A DNA stretch of 64,000 bases from Pseudomonas putida S13.1.2 (lineage in GTDB: Bacteria > Pseudomonadota > Gammaproteobacteria > Pseudomonadales > Pseudomonadaceae), in assembly GCF_000498395.2 (NCBI RefSeq), contig NZ_CP010979.1, positions 1-64,000 on the forward strand, written 5' to 3'. Each line of letters begins with the position of its first letter. Position 1 is the stretch's first letter. This document shows, one piece after another, positions 34,147 through 45,410 of the stretch. The notes under the pieces are model-generated. The model searched no databases, had not been told where the DNA came from, and saw only the letters and a list, made by a program, of their open reading frames with translations. The position numbers were made by a program, and so were the translations under genes.

Positions 34147-37100
34147 ATGATCGCCCAGCTGCCGACCGTTGCACCGAGCGCAAACTACCCCGAATTCCTC
34201 GAAGCCCTGCGCAGCAGCGGCTTCCGTGGCCAGATCAGTGCCGACTACGGCACCCGCACCGTGCTGGCCACCGATAACTCGATCTACCAGCGCTTGCCCC
34301 AGGCGGCGGTGTTCCCGCTGGACGCCGACGACGTGGCGCGGGTTGCCACGCTGATGGGCGAGGCGCGCTTCCAGGACGTCAAGCTGACCCCGCGCGGTGG
34401 TGGTACCGGCACCAACGGCCAGTCGCTGACCGACGGCATCGTCGTTGACCTGTCGCGGCACATGAACAAGATCCTCGAAATCAACGTCGAGGAGCGCTGG
34501 GTGCGGGTGCAGGCCGGCACGGTCAAGGACCAGCTCAATGCCGCGCTCAAGCCGCACGGCCTGTTCTTCGCCCCCGAGTTGTCCACCTCCAACCGTGCCA
34601 CCGTCGGCGGCATGATCAATACCGACGCCAGCGGCCAGGGCAGCTGCACCTACGGCAAGACCCGTGACCACGTACTGGAGCTGCACAGCGTGCTGCTCGG
34701 TGGCGAGCGCCTGCACAGCCTGCCAATCGACGATGCCACGCTGGAGCAGGCCTGCGCCGCCCCCGGCCGGGTCGGCGAGGTGTACCGCATGGCTCGCGAC
34801 ATTCAGGAAAACCAGGCTGAGCTGATCGAAGCCACCTTCCCCAAGCTCAACCGTTGCCTGACCGGCTACGACCTGGCGCACCTGCGCGACGAGCAGGGCC
34901 GTTTCAACCTCAACAGCGTGCTGTGTGGCGCCGAAGGCTCGCTGGGCTACGTGGTCGAAGCCAAGCTCAACGTGCTGCCGATCCCCAAGTACGCGGTGCT
35001 GGTCAACGTGCGCTACACCAGTTTCATGGATGCCCTGCGCGACGCCAATGCGCTGATGGCGCACAAGCCGCTGTCGATCGAGACCGTCGACTCCAAGGTG
35101 TTGATGCTGGCGATGAAAGACATCGTCTGGCACAGCGTTGCCGAATACTTCCCGGCCGACCCCGAGCGCCCGACCCTGGGTATCAACCTGGTGGAGTTCT
35201 GTGGCGACGAGCCGGCCGAGGTCAACGCCCGCGTGCAGGCCTTTGTCGAACACTTGCAGGCGGACACCAGCGTCGAGCGTCTGGGGCATACCTTGGCCGA
35301 AGGCGCCGAGGCGGTTACCCGCGTGTACGTGATGCGCAAGCGCTCGGTGGGCTTGCTGGGTAACGTCGAGGGCGAAGTGCGCCCGCAGCCGTTCGTCGAA
35401 GACACCGCGGTACCGCCGGAGCAGTTGGCCGACTACATCGCCGACTTCCGCGCGCTGCTCGATGGCTACGGGCTGGCCTACGGCATGTTCGGCCACGTCG
35501 ATGCCGGCGTGCTGCACGTGCGCCCGGCACTGGACATGAAAGACCCCGCGCAGGCTGCGCTGGTCAAGCCGATTTCCGATGCAGTGGCGGCGCTGACCAA
35601 AAGTTACGGCGGCTTGCTGTGGGGCGAGCACGGCAAAGGCCTGCGCTCCGAATACGTGCCGGAGTACTTCGGCGAGCTGTACCCGGCGCTGCAGCGCTTG
35701 AAAGGTGCCTTTGACCCGCACAACCAGCTCAACCCGGGCAAGATCTGCACCCCGCCGGGCAGCACCGAGGGCCTGACCCCGGTCGATGGCGTGACCCTGC
35801 GCGGCGACCTCGACCGCACCATCGACGAGCGCGTGTGGCAGGACTTCCCCAGCGCCGTGCACTGCAACGGCAACGGCGCCTGCTACAACTACGACCCCAA
35901 CGACGCCATGTGCCCGTCGTGGAAGGCTACCCGCGAACGCCAGCATTCGCCCAAGGGCCGTGCTTCGTTGATGCGCGAGTGGCTGCGCTTGCAGGGCGAG
36001 GCGAACATTGACGTGCTGGCGGCAGCGCGCAACAGGGTGTCGTGGTTCAAGGGCCTGCCCGCGCGCCTGCGCAACAACCGCGCACGCAGCCAGGGCCAGG
36101 AAGACTTTTCCCACGAAGTGTACGACGCCATGGCCGGTTGCCTGGCGTGCAAGTCGTGCGCCGGGCAGTGCCCGATCAAGGTCAACGTGCCGGACTTCCG
36201 TTCACGCTTCCTCGAGCTGTACCACGGCCGCTACCAGCGCCCGCTGCGTGACTACCTGATCGGCTCGCTGGAATTCAGCATTCCGTACCTGGCCCACGCG
36301 CCAGGGCTTTACAACGCAGTGATGGGCTCGAAGTGGGTAACCAGGCTGCTGGCCGACAAGGTCGGCATGGTCGACAGCCCGCTGATCAGCCGGTTCAACT
36401 TCCAGGCCACCCTGACCCGCTGCCGCGTTGGCGTGGCCAGCGTGCCGGCCCTGCGTGAACTGACCCCGGCCCAACGCGAGCGCAGCATCGTGCTGGTGCA
36501 GGACGCCTTTACCCGCTACTTCGAAACGCCGCTGCTGTCGGCTTTCATCGACCTGGCCCATCGCCTCGGTCATCGGGTGTATCTGGCGCCCTACAGCGCC
36601 AACGGCAAGCCGCTGCACGTGCAGGGCTTCCTCGGCGCATTCGCCAAGGCGGCGATCCGCAACGCTACCCAGCTCAAGGCCCTGGCCGACTGCGGCGTGC
36701 CGCTGGTGGGCCTGGACCCGGCGATGACCCTGGTGTATCGCCAGGAATACCAGAAAGTGCCGGGGCTGGAAGGTTGCCCGAAGGTGCTGTTGCCGCAGGA
36801 GTGGCTGATGGATGTGCTGCCCGAGCAGGCGCCGACCGCGCCGGGCAACTTCCGCCTGATGGCGCATTGCACCGAGAAGACCAACGTGCCAGCCAGCACC
36901 CGGCAGTGGGAGCAGGTGTTTGAGCGTCTGGGCCTGAAGCTGGTGACCGAGGCGACGGGTTGCTGCGGTATGTCCGGTACCTACGGGCACGAGGCGCGTA
37001 ACCAGGAAACATCGCGGACCATCTTTGAGCAGAGCTGGGCCAGCAAGCTGGACAAGGAAGGGGAACCGTTGGCGACGGGCTATTCGTGCCGTAGCCAGGT

Positions 37101-37167
37101 CAAGCGCATGACCGAGCGCAAGATGCGCCACCCGCTGGAAGTGGTGTTGCAGTACGCCCAGCGTTAA
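34147..37167 (+). CDS. FAD-binding and Fe-S oxidoreductase, YdiJ family
   Basis: 1006-residue multidomain oxidoreductase, the length of E. coli YdiJ. In order: FAD_binding_4 domain (about 45-190, PRGGGTGTNGQS near 82), FAD-oxidase C domain with GMFGHVDAGVLHVRP near 445, a ferredoxin-like segment with CLACKSCAGQCPIKVN near 665 and a CCG-type segment GCCGMSGTYGHEARN near 938. Such enzymes oxidise D-2-hydroxy acids (D-2-hydroxyglutarate or D-lactate have been proposed) to the quinone pool. The substrate is not settled from sequence. The ATG at 34147 gives the expected N-terminus, though AAGAGG sits 10 bases away. Confidence 0.85.
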   Translation: MIAQLPTVAPSANYPEFLEALRSSGFRGQISADYGTRTVLATDNSIYQRLPQAAVFPLDADDVARVATLMGEARFQDVKLTPRGGGTGTNGQSLTDGIVVDLSRHMNKILEINVEERWVRVQAGTVKDQLNAALKPHGLFFAPELSTSNRATVGGMINTDASGQGSCTYGKTRDHVLELHSVLLGGERLHSLPIDDATLEQACAAPGRVGEVYRMARDIQENQAELIEATFPKLNRCLTGYDLAHLRDEQGRFNLNSVLCGAEGSLGYVVEAKLNVLPIPKYAVLVNVRYTSFMDALRDANALMAHKPLSIETVDSKVLMLAMKDIVWHSVAEYFPADPERPTLGINLVEFCGDEPAEVNARVQAFVEHLQADTSVERLGHTLAEGAEAVTRVYVMRKRSVGLLGNVEGEVRPQPFVEDTAVPPEQLADYIADFRALLDGYGLAYGMFGHVDAGVLHVRPALDMKDPAQAALVKPISDAVAALTKSYGGLLWGEHGKGLRSEYVPEYFGELYPALQRLKGAFDPHNQLNPGKICTPPGSTEGLTPVDGVTLRGDLDRTIDERVWQDFPSAVHCNGNGACYNYDPNDAMCPSWKATRERQHSPKGRASLMREWLRLQGEANIDVLAAARNRVSWFKGLPARLRNNRARSQGQEDFSHEVYDAMAGCLACKSCAGQCPIKVNVPDFRSRFLELYHGRYQRPLRDYLIGSLEFSIPYLAHAPGLYNAVMGSKWVTRLLADKVGMVDSPLISRFNFQATLTRCRVGVASVPALRELTPAQRERSIVLVQDAFTRYFETPLLSAFIDLAHRLGHRVYLAPYSANGKPLHVQGFLGAFAKAAIRNATQLKALADCGVPLVGLDPAMTLVYRQEYQKVPGLEGCPKVLLPQEWLMDVLPEQAPTAPGNFRLMAHCTEKTNVPASTRQWEQVFERLGLKLVTEATGCCGMSGTYGHEARNQETSRTIFEQSWASKLDKEGEPLATGYSCRSQVKRMTERKMRHPLEVVLQYAQR

Positions 37168-37181
37168 TCTTCAGGGCCTCG

Positions 37182-37287
37182 GGGGCTGCTTTGCAGCCCT
37201 ATCGCCGGCAAGCCAGCTCCCACAGGATCACCACAGGCCTGAACACCGTGGTGATCCTGTGGGAGCTGGCTTGCCGGCGATAGGGCC
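37182..37287. repeat. REP pair, type A, with a type B head
   Basis: GGGGCTGCTTTGCAGCCC (as in type B) runs directly into the type A unit ATCGCCGGCAAGCCAGCTCC, and a type A unit follows inverted. A composite of the two families. Confidence 0.85.
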
Positions 37288-37306
37288 AGTGCAGGCACTG
37301 CAAGGG

Positions 37307-38506
37307 TCAGGGTTCTTGTGCCCGATCTCTATGCAGCCGCGCCTGCCTGTACAGATACAGGCTCAACACCAGCCCGCAAGCCGCGGCTGTCGCCGCAAAC
37401 AGAAACATCGAAGCAAACCCGAACCCCGCCGCCACCGCGCCCACCAGTGGCCCGGTCACCCCCAGCGACAAATCGATGAACAGCGAATACGCCCCCACCG
37501 CCGCGCCGCGGTTGGCCGCCGACACCTGGTTCACCGCTTCCACGCCCAATGCCGGGAACACCAGCGAGAACCCAAACCCGCTCAGTGCTGCACCCGCCAA
37601 TGCCAGTTCGGCACTGGGGGCCAGCCATAGCATCAGCAGCCCAAGTGTTTCTACCGACAGGCAGGCGATCGCTACCCGGAACCCGCCTATCCGGTTGATC
37701 AGGTTGCCGAACAGCAGCCGTGCGCTGATGAAACTGGCGCCGAACAGGCTCAGGGTCAATGCCGCATCAGTCCAGCCACGGCTGGCGTAGTACAAGGTGA
37801 TGAAGGTGGCGATGGTGCCAAAGCCGATCGAGCCCAGGGCCAGCCCCGAGCCATGCGGGAACACCTTGCCCAGCACCCGCAGGAACGGCAGGCGTACACC
37901 GCTGACAATGGGCGCAGCCTGCTTGGGCCAGGCCAGCAGCAGGCCAAGGGTGCACAGCAGGATGATGCTGACGCCCATGCTCCATAGCCCCAGGCTCTTG
38001 ACCATCAGTACGCCCAACGGAGCGCCGATGGCCAGTGCGCCATAGCTGGCGATGCCATTCCAGGAGATGACCTTGGCGGTGTTTTCGGCGCCCACCCGGC
38101 CGATGCCCCAGCCAATCGCGCCCGAGCCCACCAGGCTTTCGGCGCTGCCCAGCACCAGGCGGCCAACCAGCAGGCAGGCCAGGCTCAGCCAGGGCAGGTG
38201 GGTGAGGAAGGCGCAGGCCAGCATGAACACCCCGCTAAGCCCGCAGCCTACCAAGCCATACATGACGGCTTTCTTGCTGCCATGGTTGTCGATGATGCGG
38301 CTGGCGGTGGGGCGGCTGAGCAAGGTGGCCAGGTACTGCACGCTGATCACAAGGCCAGCGACCACGGCGCTGAAACCCAGGTCGTTATGCACATAGCCGG
38401 GCAATACGGCCAGTGGAATGCCGATGTTCAGGTAGCCGATGAAGGTGAAGAGGACGATGGAGACGACTTGCAGGGTGACCGCAAGGGGGCGCGGTGAGTC
38501 GGGCAT
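37307..38506 (-). CDS. MFS transporter, YhhS-like
   Basis: 399-residue major facilitator with 12 hydrophobic segments, the loop motif [16 protein letters not shown] near residue 66 between helices 2 and 3, and [24 protein letters not shown] near 130. The substrate is unknown. Divergence from other genes is not seen: the preceding gene on this strand is a 42-residue ORF, and a perfect 11-bp inverted repeat lies in the 90 bp between. Confidence 0.8.
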   Translation of the reverse strand: MPDSPRPLAVTLQVVSIVLFTFIGYLNIGIPLAVLPGYVHNDLGFSAVVAGLVISVQYLATLLSRPTASRIIDNHGSKKAVMYGLVGCGLSGVFMLACAFLTHLPWLSLACLLVGRLVLGSAESLVGSGAIGWGIGRVGAENTAKVISWNGIASYGALAIGAPLGVLMVKSLGLWSMGVSIILLCTLGLLLAWPKQAAPIVSGVRLPFLRVLGKVFPHGSGLALGSIGFGTIATFITLYYASRGWTDAALTLSLFGASFISARLLFGNLINRIGGFRVAIACLSVETLGLLMLWLAPSAELALAGAALSGFGFSLVFPALGVEAVNQVSAANRGAAVGAYSLFIDLSLGVTGPLVGAVAAGFGFASMFLFAATAAACGLVLSLYLYRQARLHRDRAQEP

Positions 38507-38530
38507 GGGGACCTACGTGTGTTCAGGACG

Positions 38531-38580
38531 GTGTGAAAACGTGATGACGGGGGTGGCCCGCAGGTCAGCCGTTTTCACAC
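38531..38580. promoter_or_regulatory. Inverted repeat GTGTGAAAACG / CGTTTTCACAC
   Basis: Perfect 11-bp arms (38531-38541 and 38570-38580), 28 bases apart, just upstream of the MFS transporter start and just after the 42-residue ORF. Could be an operator for the transporter or a large hairpin. Confidence 0.5.
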
Positions 38581-38596
38581 AGTCGGGGATGCGCAG

Positions 38597-38725
38597 TTAT
38601 TCCTGGTCAGCGCTGGATTGATCGTCACCATCCTGCTCGACGGCAGCTGCCGGTTCGGCGTGAACGGTCACGGATGGCTCTTCTGGGTTCAAGCTTGGGA
38701 AGGGAAGATTCGGGATTTCGTGCAT
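38597..38725 (-). CDS. Small acidic hypothetical protein, 42 residues
   Basis: ATG at 38725 with GAGG 9 bases upstream. Product starts MHEIPNLPFPSLNPEEPSV and ends in an acidic, Gln/Asp-rich tail; no signal peptide or helix. Codon use resembles its neighbours. Function unknown; unclear whether the MFS gene downstream is in the same transcript. Confidence 0.5.
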   Translation of the reverse strand: MHEIPNLPFPSLNPEEPSVTVHAEPAAAVEQDGDDQSSADQE

Positions 38726-38887
38726 CTCGTCGTTCCTCGCAAGTGTGAGTGAAAAGTCTGCGCCAGGCGCGGTTGAAGCTTCGCAAAGCTGGGGCAGGAT
38801 ACACAAGTCTGGATGACAGTTTGGATTTTTTACCGGTCGCTTGTCGGTTTTGCGGGCGAACAGCGCACATTTTTCCTGCAAATAATT

Positions 38888-39003
38888 GGGGCCGCTTCGC
38901 GCCCCTTCGCTGGCTTGCCCGCTCCCACAGGGGCCGCGAAAACCAGGGGCGCGCGCCGTCTTTGTGGGAGCGGGCAAGCCCGCGAAGGGCGCGAAGCGGC
39001 CCC
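38888..39003. repeat. REP pair, type C with outer GGGGCCGCTTCGCG arms
   Basis: Inverted units with GGGGCCGCTTCGCG ends, then CCCGCTCCCACAG and complements, just after the phhB stop. Confidence 0.85.
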
Positions 39004-39016
39004 AGTTTCCAAGCGA

Positions 39017-39373
39017 TTACTTACGGCCTTCAGCCGTTTCAGCCACCTTGTCGGTGCGCGCGCACATGATGAAGTCGTTGCGGTGCAGGCCTTTGATCGA
39101 GTGGCTCCACCAGGTCACGGTGACCTTGCCCCACTCGGTCAGCAGCCCCGGGTGGTGGCCTTCGGCTTCGGCGATTTCGCCCACGGCGTTGGTGAACGCC
39201 AAGGCGTGCTTGAAGTTCTTGAACAGGAACACGCGCTCAAGCTCCATGTGGCCGTCACGTACTTCGATGTTCCAGTCCGGGATTTCGCGAATCAGCTCGG
39301 CCAGCTCTTCGTCGGAGACTTTCGGGGCATCGGCGCGGCAGGCTTCGCAATGGGCTTGGTTCAAGGCATTCAT
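39017..39373 (-). CDS. phhB: Pterin-4a-carbinolamine dehydratase
   Basis: 118-residue cofactor-recycling enzyme that dehydrates 4a-hydroxy-tetrahydropterin formed by PhhA. Typical segments: [22 protein letters not shown] at the N-terminus, [21 protein letters not shown] in the middle and [21 protein letters not shown] with the catalytic His pair. It starts 41 bp after phhA on the same strand, one operon. Confidence 0.95.
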   Translation of the reverse strand: MNALNQAHCEACRADAPKVSDEELAELIREIPDWNIEVRDGHMELERVFLFKNFKHALAFTNAVGEIAEAEGHHPGLLTEWGKVTVTWWSHSIKGLHRNDFIMCARTDKVAETAEGRK

Positions 39374-39414
39374 GTGAGATGTTTTCCAGTTCGAGTTGTT
39401 ATCGGCAAGGTCGC

Positions 39415-40203
39415 TCAGGCGGCGACCTTGGGTGGAAACTTCGGCGCGTGCAGGCCCAGCTGCATGGCTTTATGGACCATGCCCATGATGTCTTCGTGGG
39501 CCAGGTCGAACAGGCGCTTCATGTTCGGCAGCACGAAATACAGCGGCTGCAGGATGTCGATGCGGTACGGCGTGCGCATGGCCTCGATCGGGTCGAAGGC
39601 CTGGTGCTCAGGCTCGCCAGACAGACTGTACACAGTCTCCTTGGGCGACGAGAGGATGCCGCCGCCATAGATCTTGCGGCCTTGTGGGGTTTCCATCAGG
39701 CCAAACTCGATGGTCATCCAGTACAGGCGTGCCAGGTAGACGCGTTGTTCCTTGGTCGCGGCCAGGCCGAGCTTGCCGTAGGTGTGGGTGAATTCGGCGA
39801 ACCATGGGTTGGTCAGCAGCGGGCAGTGGCCGAAGATCTCGTGGAAGATATCGGGCTCTTGCAGGTAGTCCAGCTCCTCCGGGGTACGGATGAAGGTGGC
39901 AACCGGGAAGCGCTTGCTGGCCAGCAGTTCGAAGAAGGTCTGGAAGGGGATCAGTGCCGGTACCCGGGCAACTTGCCAGCCGGTGGTGGCCGCTAGCACC
40001 TTGTTGACCTCGCCCAGTTGCGGGATACGGTCATGGGGCAGCTTGAGCTGGTCGATGCCGTCCAGGTATTCCTGGCACGCGCGGCCCTCGATCACTTTCA
40101 ACTGGCGGGTGATCAGGGTGTTCCATACCGCATGCTCTTGCTGCGGGTAATCGATAAAACCATGCGCATCGGGCTCGCGTGCCACGTATTGCGTCTGTTT
40201 CAT
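39415..40203 (-). CDS. phhA: Phenylalanine 4-monooxygenase
   Basis: 262-residue non-heme iron, tetrahydropterin-dependent enzyme converting phenylalanine to tyrosine. The iron site is visible in [10 protein letters not shown] (about 119-128) with the glutamate further on in [10 protein letters not shown] near 163. It lacks the N-terminal ACT domain of animal PAH, as bacterial enzymes do. GGAGAG lies before the ATG. phhB follows; divergent phhR activates it through the boxes at 40322-40339 and 40395-40412. Confidence 0.96.
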   Translation of the reverse strand: MKQTQYVAREPDAHGFIDYPQQEHAVWNTLITRQLKVIEGRACQEYLDGIDQLKLPHDRIPQLGEVNKVLAATTGWQVARVPALIPFQTFFELLASKRFPVATFIRTPEELDYLQEPDIFHEIFGHCPLLTNPWFAEFTHTYGKLGLAATKEQRVYLARLYWMTIEFGLMETPQGRKIYGGGILSSPKETVYSLSGEPEHQAFDPIEAMRTPYRIDILQPLYFVLPNMKRLFDLAHEDIMGMVHKAMQLGLHAPKFPPKVAA

Positions 40204-40321
40204 GGGGCTCTCCTGGTGAGGGCTTTTCTTGTTATGTGCAGGACATGCCTAAGTAATATCCCCGCCTGGGTCGGTTTGCACGATGGATCGCGGGCCTTGT
40301 CGCTGCTCAATGCCCTCAATT

Positions 40322-40339
40322 CGTAACGATAATTTTACA
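40322..40339. promoter_or_regulatory. PhhR box 1 (TyrR-type)
   Basis: CGTAAC-N6-TTTACA, close to the TGTAAA-N6-TTTACA consensus, about 120 bases upstream of phhA. Confidence 0.65.
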
Positions 40340-40394
40340 AAATCGAGCGGGTGTCGGAAAATCCGAGGCATCTGGCTGATGGTTACGCTGTTTT

Positions 40395-40412
40395 TGTCAG
40401 CTTATCTTTACG
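40395..40412. promoter_or_regulatory. PhhR box 2 (TyrR-type)
   Basis: TGTCAG-N6-TTTACG, a weaker match, 73 bases from box 1 (about seven helical turns) and 47 bases before phhR. A looped complex or autoregulation is possible. Confidence 0.5.
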
Positions 40413-40458
40413 ACTTTTCTGCGCGGTGTTGAAAAACATTGGCGCTTCGAGAGCCCAC

Positions 40459-42018
40459 ATGCGTATCAAAGTGCACTGCCAGAACCGTATTGGCATCCTG
40501 CGCGACATCCTCAACCTGCTGGTGGAGTACGGCATCAACGTGCTGCGCGGCGAGGTGGGCGGTGACCACGGCAACGCCATCTACCTGCATTGCCCGAACC
40601 TGATCAACCTGCAGTTCCAGGCATTGCGGCCCAAGTTCGAGGCGATTGCCGGCGTGTTCGGCGTCAAGCGTGTAGGGCTGATGCCCAGCGAGCGGCGGCA
40701 CATGGAGCTGAATGCACTGCTGGGTGCGTTGGATTTCCCGGTGCTGTCGATCGACATGGGCGGCAGTATCGTCGCCGCCAACCGCACCGCGGCGCAGCTG
40801 CTGGGGGTGCGGGTGGACGAGGTGCCGGGCATGCCGCTGGCGCGCTACGTGGAAGACTTCGACCTGCCGGAGCTGGTGCGGGCCAACAAGTCGCGCATCA
40901 ATGGCATGCGTATCAAGGTCAAGGGTGATGTGTTCCTGGCCGATATCGCGCCGCTGCAGTCCGAGCACGATGACAGTGAGGCGCTGGCCGGCGCGGTACT
41001 CACCCTGCACCGGGCCGACCGCATCGGCGAGCGTATCTACAACGTGCGCAAGCAAGAGCTGCGCGGCTTCGACAGCATCTTCCAGAGCTCGCGGGTGATG
41101 GCCGCCGTGGTGCGTGAAGCGCGGCGCATGGCACCGCTGGATGCACCCCTGCTGATCGAAGGCGAAACCGGTACCGGCAAGGAGCTGCTGGCGCGCGCCT
41201 GTCACCTGGCCAGCCCGCGCGGCCAGTCGCCGCTGATGGCGCTCAATTGCGCCGGGTTGCCGGAGTCGATGGCCGAGACCGAGCTGTTCGGTTACGGCCC
41301 CGGGGCGTTTGAAGGGGCGCGGGCCGAGGGCAAACTGGGGCTGCTGGAGCTGACTGCCGGCGGCACGCTGTTTCTTGATGGGGTAGGGGAGATGAGCCCG
41401 CGCCTGCAAGTGAAGCTGCTGCGCTTTCTGCAGGACGGCTGCTTCCGCCGGGTAGGCAGCGATGAAGAGGTATACCTGGATGTGCGGGTGATTTGCGCGA
41501 CCCAGGTGGATTTGTCCGAACTGTGTGCCCGTGGCGAGTTTCGTCAGGACCTGTATCACCGCCTCAACGTATTGTCGCTGCACATTCCGCCTTTGCGTGA
41601 GTGCATGGATGGGCTGGAAGGACTGGTGCAGCACTTTCTTGATCAGGCCAGCCGGCAGATTGGTTGCGCCATGCCGCGCCTGGCGCCGGCGGCAATGGAA
41701 AAACTTGGGCAATACCATTGGCCGGGCAATGTAAGGCAGTTGGAAAACGTATTGTTCCAGGCGGTTTCTTTATGCGAAGGCGGCGTGGTCAAAAGCGAGC
41801 ATATACGCTTGCCGGATTATGGCGCGCGGCAACCGTTGGGTGAGTTTTCGCTGGAAGGGGATCTTTCGCAGATTGTTGGGCGCTTTGAAAAGGCGGTCCT
41901 GGAAAGTTTGATGGGGGAATTTTCCAGTAGTCGGGCTTTGGGGAAAAGATTAGGTGTTTCGCACACGACTATTGCCAACAAGTTAAGGGATTACTCGCTT
42001 AACAAGTCGGCGGATTAG
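40459..42018 (+). CDS. phhR: PhhR, TyrR-type activator of aromatic amino acid catabolism
   Basis: 519 residues. ACT domain (about 1-70, MRIKVHCQNRIGILRDILNL), PAS domain (near 80-190), AAA+ domain with Walker A GETGTGKE (near 235) and Walker B-like GGTLFLDGVGEM, and a C-terminal Fis-type helix-turn-helix (ALGKRLGVSHTTIANKLRDY). The loop where sigma-54 activators have GAFTGA reads GAFEGA here, fitting TyrR-like proteins that act with sigma-70. The ATG at 40459 gives the canonical N-terminus. Senses Phe and Tyr; targets include phhAB and probably aroP-type uptake. Confidence 0.93.
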   Translation: MRIKVHCQNRIGILRDILNLLVEYGINVLRGEVGGDHGNAIYLHCPNLINLQFQALRPKFEAIAGVFGVKRVGLMPSERRHMELNALLGALDFPVLSIDMGGSIVAANRTAAQLLGVRVDEVPGMPLARYVEDFDLPELVRANKSRINGMRIKVKGDVFLADIAPLQSEHDDSEALAGAVLTLHRADRIGERIYNVRKQELRGFDSIFQSSRVMAAVVREARRMAPLDAPLLIEGETGTGKELLARACHLASPRGQSPLMALNCAGLPESMAETELFGYGPGAFEGARAEGKLGLLELTAGGTLFLDGVGEMSPRLQVKLLRFLQDGCFRRVGSDEEVYLDVRVICATQVDLSELCARGEFRQDLYHRLNVLSLHIPPLRECMDGLEGLVQHFLDQASRQIGCAMPRLAPAAMEKLGQYHWPGNVRQLENVLFQAVSLCEGGVVKSEHIRLPDYGARQPLGEFSLEGDLSQIVGRFEKAVLESLMGEFSSSRALGKRLGVSHTTIANKLRDYSLNKSAD

Positions 42019-42036
42019 TTGTTGGGCAAAGAACCT

Positions 42037-42158
42037 GGGACTGCTTTGCAGTCCTTTCGCGACACAAGGCCGCTCCTACAGGTAGTGCGTCTGGTTTGAA
42101 ACCTGCGCAATACCTGTAGGAGCGGCCTTGTGTCGCGATAGGGGCCCGCAGGGCCCCC
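42037..42158. repeat. REP pair, type B (inverted)
   Basis: Inverted units with CGCGACACAAGGCCGCTCCT and complement, between the convergent phhR and DUF2790 genes. The right outer end is modified to GGGGCCCGCAGGGCCCC. Confidence 0.9.
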
Positions 42159-42171
42159 GATTCACAAGGTA

Positions 42172-42426
42172 TCAGCCGTTGGAGCAGCCGTTCCCCATCA
42201 CGCGGTATTCGAGAATGTGCTTCTGGCCCTGGGAGTCCTCGTAGGTCATGCGGGCTGGCACGACTTCGCACACATTGGGCACTTCGCTCATGGAAATGAC
42301 GCGGGCAATGTCCAGGTGCTGCGAGTAACTGTATTGTTCAACCGGAATCTGCTCGGCATCTTTGGCTTCGCCGGCCATCGCCGCGCCGCAAAGACTGCCA
42401 AGTACCAATACCAGTAAAGCTTTCAT
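42172..42426 (-). CDS. DUF2790 small secreted protein
   Basis: 84 residues: signal peptide MKALLVLVLGSLCGAAMA, then the DUF2790 body with YSQHLDIARVISMSEVPNVC and VVPARMTYEDSQGQKHILEYRV ending GNGCSNG. Two cysteines (near 53 and 81) may form a disulfide in the periplasm. The family is nearly restricted to Pseudomonas and has no known function; several paralogues usually exist. It is the only gene between phhR and acsA on this strand. Confidence 0.88.
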   Translation of the reverse strand: MKALLVLVLGSLCGAAMAGEAKDAEQIPVEQYSYSQHLDIARVISMSEVPNVCEVVPARMTYEDSQGQKHILEYRVMGNGCSNG

Positions 42427-42824
42427 TTTCTATTTACCTGTCTAAGGTCGTGAGGGGGCACGCGGCGCTTATGGCGCCGCGAGTACAGCGAGTTTTAACT
42501 ATCGGGATTAGAGGGAAATTAACGCTTGCCTTCGTGGGGGCTGTTACCAGTTGTTAATCGCCTTGCCGTTGCTGGCGAAGTGAATTTTATGGCGGTGGCC
42601 AAGGCTGAAACAGTGGGTCTTTTGATAAAGTGTTTTGACAGAATCTGTAACAATCCCGTGCTAACCCCCTTATTTTTTTCGCCGCATGGCCTGTAATCCC
42701 CGAGCTAGAGGGCTTTGCCGGAACGTGCGTACCAAATTACTACCAACGTCGAATGGCTTTTGTCGCTCTGGTACAGTTACAAACGGTTCCATACAAAAAC
42801 AACTATTACACCGAGGTAACACAG
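42427..42824. other. Intergenic region before acsA
   Basis: About 400 bp. Near its left end is a perfect 8-bp hairpin, CGCGGCGC and GCGCCGCG (42461-42481), in the 5' region of the DUF2790 gene. The rest is unusually AT-rich for this genome and probably carries the acsA promoter and upstream activator sites; TACCAAATTACTACC near 42730 is a repeat-like element. No coding sequence is supported. Confidence 0.5.
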
Positions 42825-44786
<1,962 letters not shown>

Positions 44787-44825
44787 TATCGAAGCAGGGC
44801 GCGGGCCCTTGTGCGGGCGGCTTTA

Positions 44826-44928
44826 TGTGGGAGCGGGCGAGCCCGCGAACACCGGCGCAGCCGGTGCCATCCACCGCGTTGCCTGCTACGCGGGCACGCC
44901 CGCTCCCACACAAGGCCGCTCCTACAGG
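44826..44928. repeat. REP-type inverted repeat, composite
   Basis: TGTGGGAGCGGGC at 44826 and its complement GCCCGCTCCCACA at 44898 enclose a small hairpin CACCGGC-GCA-GCCGGTG (44850-44866); a piece of type B (AAGGCCGCTCCTACAGG) follows. Outward-facing orientation of the units differs from the other pairs. Confidence 0.8.
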
Positions 44929-44946
44929 GCGTGTGTATGCGTCAGT

Positions 44947-44977
44947 AAACCCCGCCCGGGCAACCGGCGGGGTTTTT
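44947..44977 (+). terminator. Rho-independent terminator of acsA
   Basis: AAACCCCGCC, 9-base loop, GGCGGGGTTTTT: 10-bp stem with a T-run. Confidence 0.92.
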
Positions 44978-45246
44978 GCTTTACTGTTACCCGACATTCA
45001 TCGGTAACTGTTCTGTCACCGGTCACGCACAAGTTCGGGGCGCGGGGAAACAAATCTGGCCTGTTTCGGTGCGTTTGCGTAACCATTTTGTGCAACACAG
45101 CACGCTACACTTGCCGTAGTACAAGGCTTTGCCAATAATAGGCCCAGGAATTGCTAGGTCTATAGGTTCTATTTCTTGCGCTTTTGCATATTTTGCACTG
45201 GCTGTCAACATTGCCCGCAGCGGTTTCAAGCGCTTCTGTAAGTAGT
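44978..45246. other. Intergenic region before aotJ
   Basis: About 270 bp. No open frame or repeat is supported until the ArgR half-sites. Part of it, around 45130-45220, is AT-rich. Confidence 0.5.
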
Positions 45247-45289
45247 TGTCGCTTTGAAGAAATATCGACTACCGGGCTGTCGCTAAAAT
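45247..45289 (+). promoter_or_regulatory. ArgR half-sites and -10 of aotJ
   Basis: TGTCGC-N8-AA at 45247-45262 exactly fits the Pseudomonas ArgR half-site. A second TGTCGC is at 45278-45283, immediately before TAAAAT (45284-45289), a plausible -10. ArgR activates aot genes in P. aeruginosa in response to arginine. Confidence 0.65.
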
Positions 45290-45410
45290 GCCACTCACTC
45301 GCTCGTGGTCTGCGACCTTGGTCGAACCCTGCGCGGCTCGCGTTGTACCCATTCGCATATCGGGCAGTTGTTACCTGCCTTGTATTGCCCCGTACCGATG
45401 GAGTTACCTG

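Noticed and set aside
34129..36114. An open frame of about 660 codons opposite the YdiJ-like gene.
   Set aside because: Same artefact, no recognisable protein features.
40204..40458. Sigma-54 promoter for phhA.
   Set aside because: No GG-N10-GC element of adequate match was found in the region, and PhhR has a degenerate GAFTGA loop.
42753..42824. N-terminal extension of acsA.
   Set aside because: No ribosome site, and the known protein length (653) fits the later ATG.
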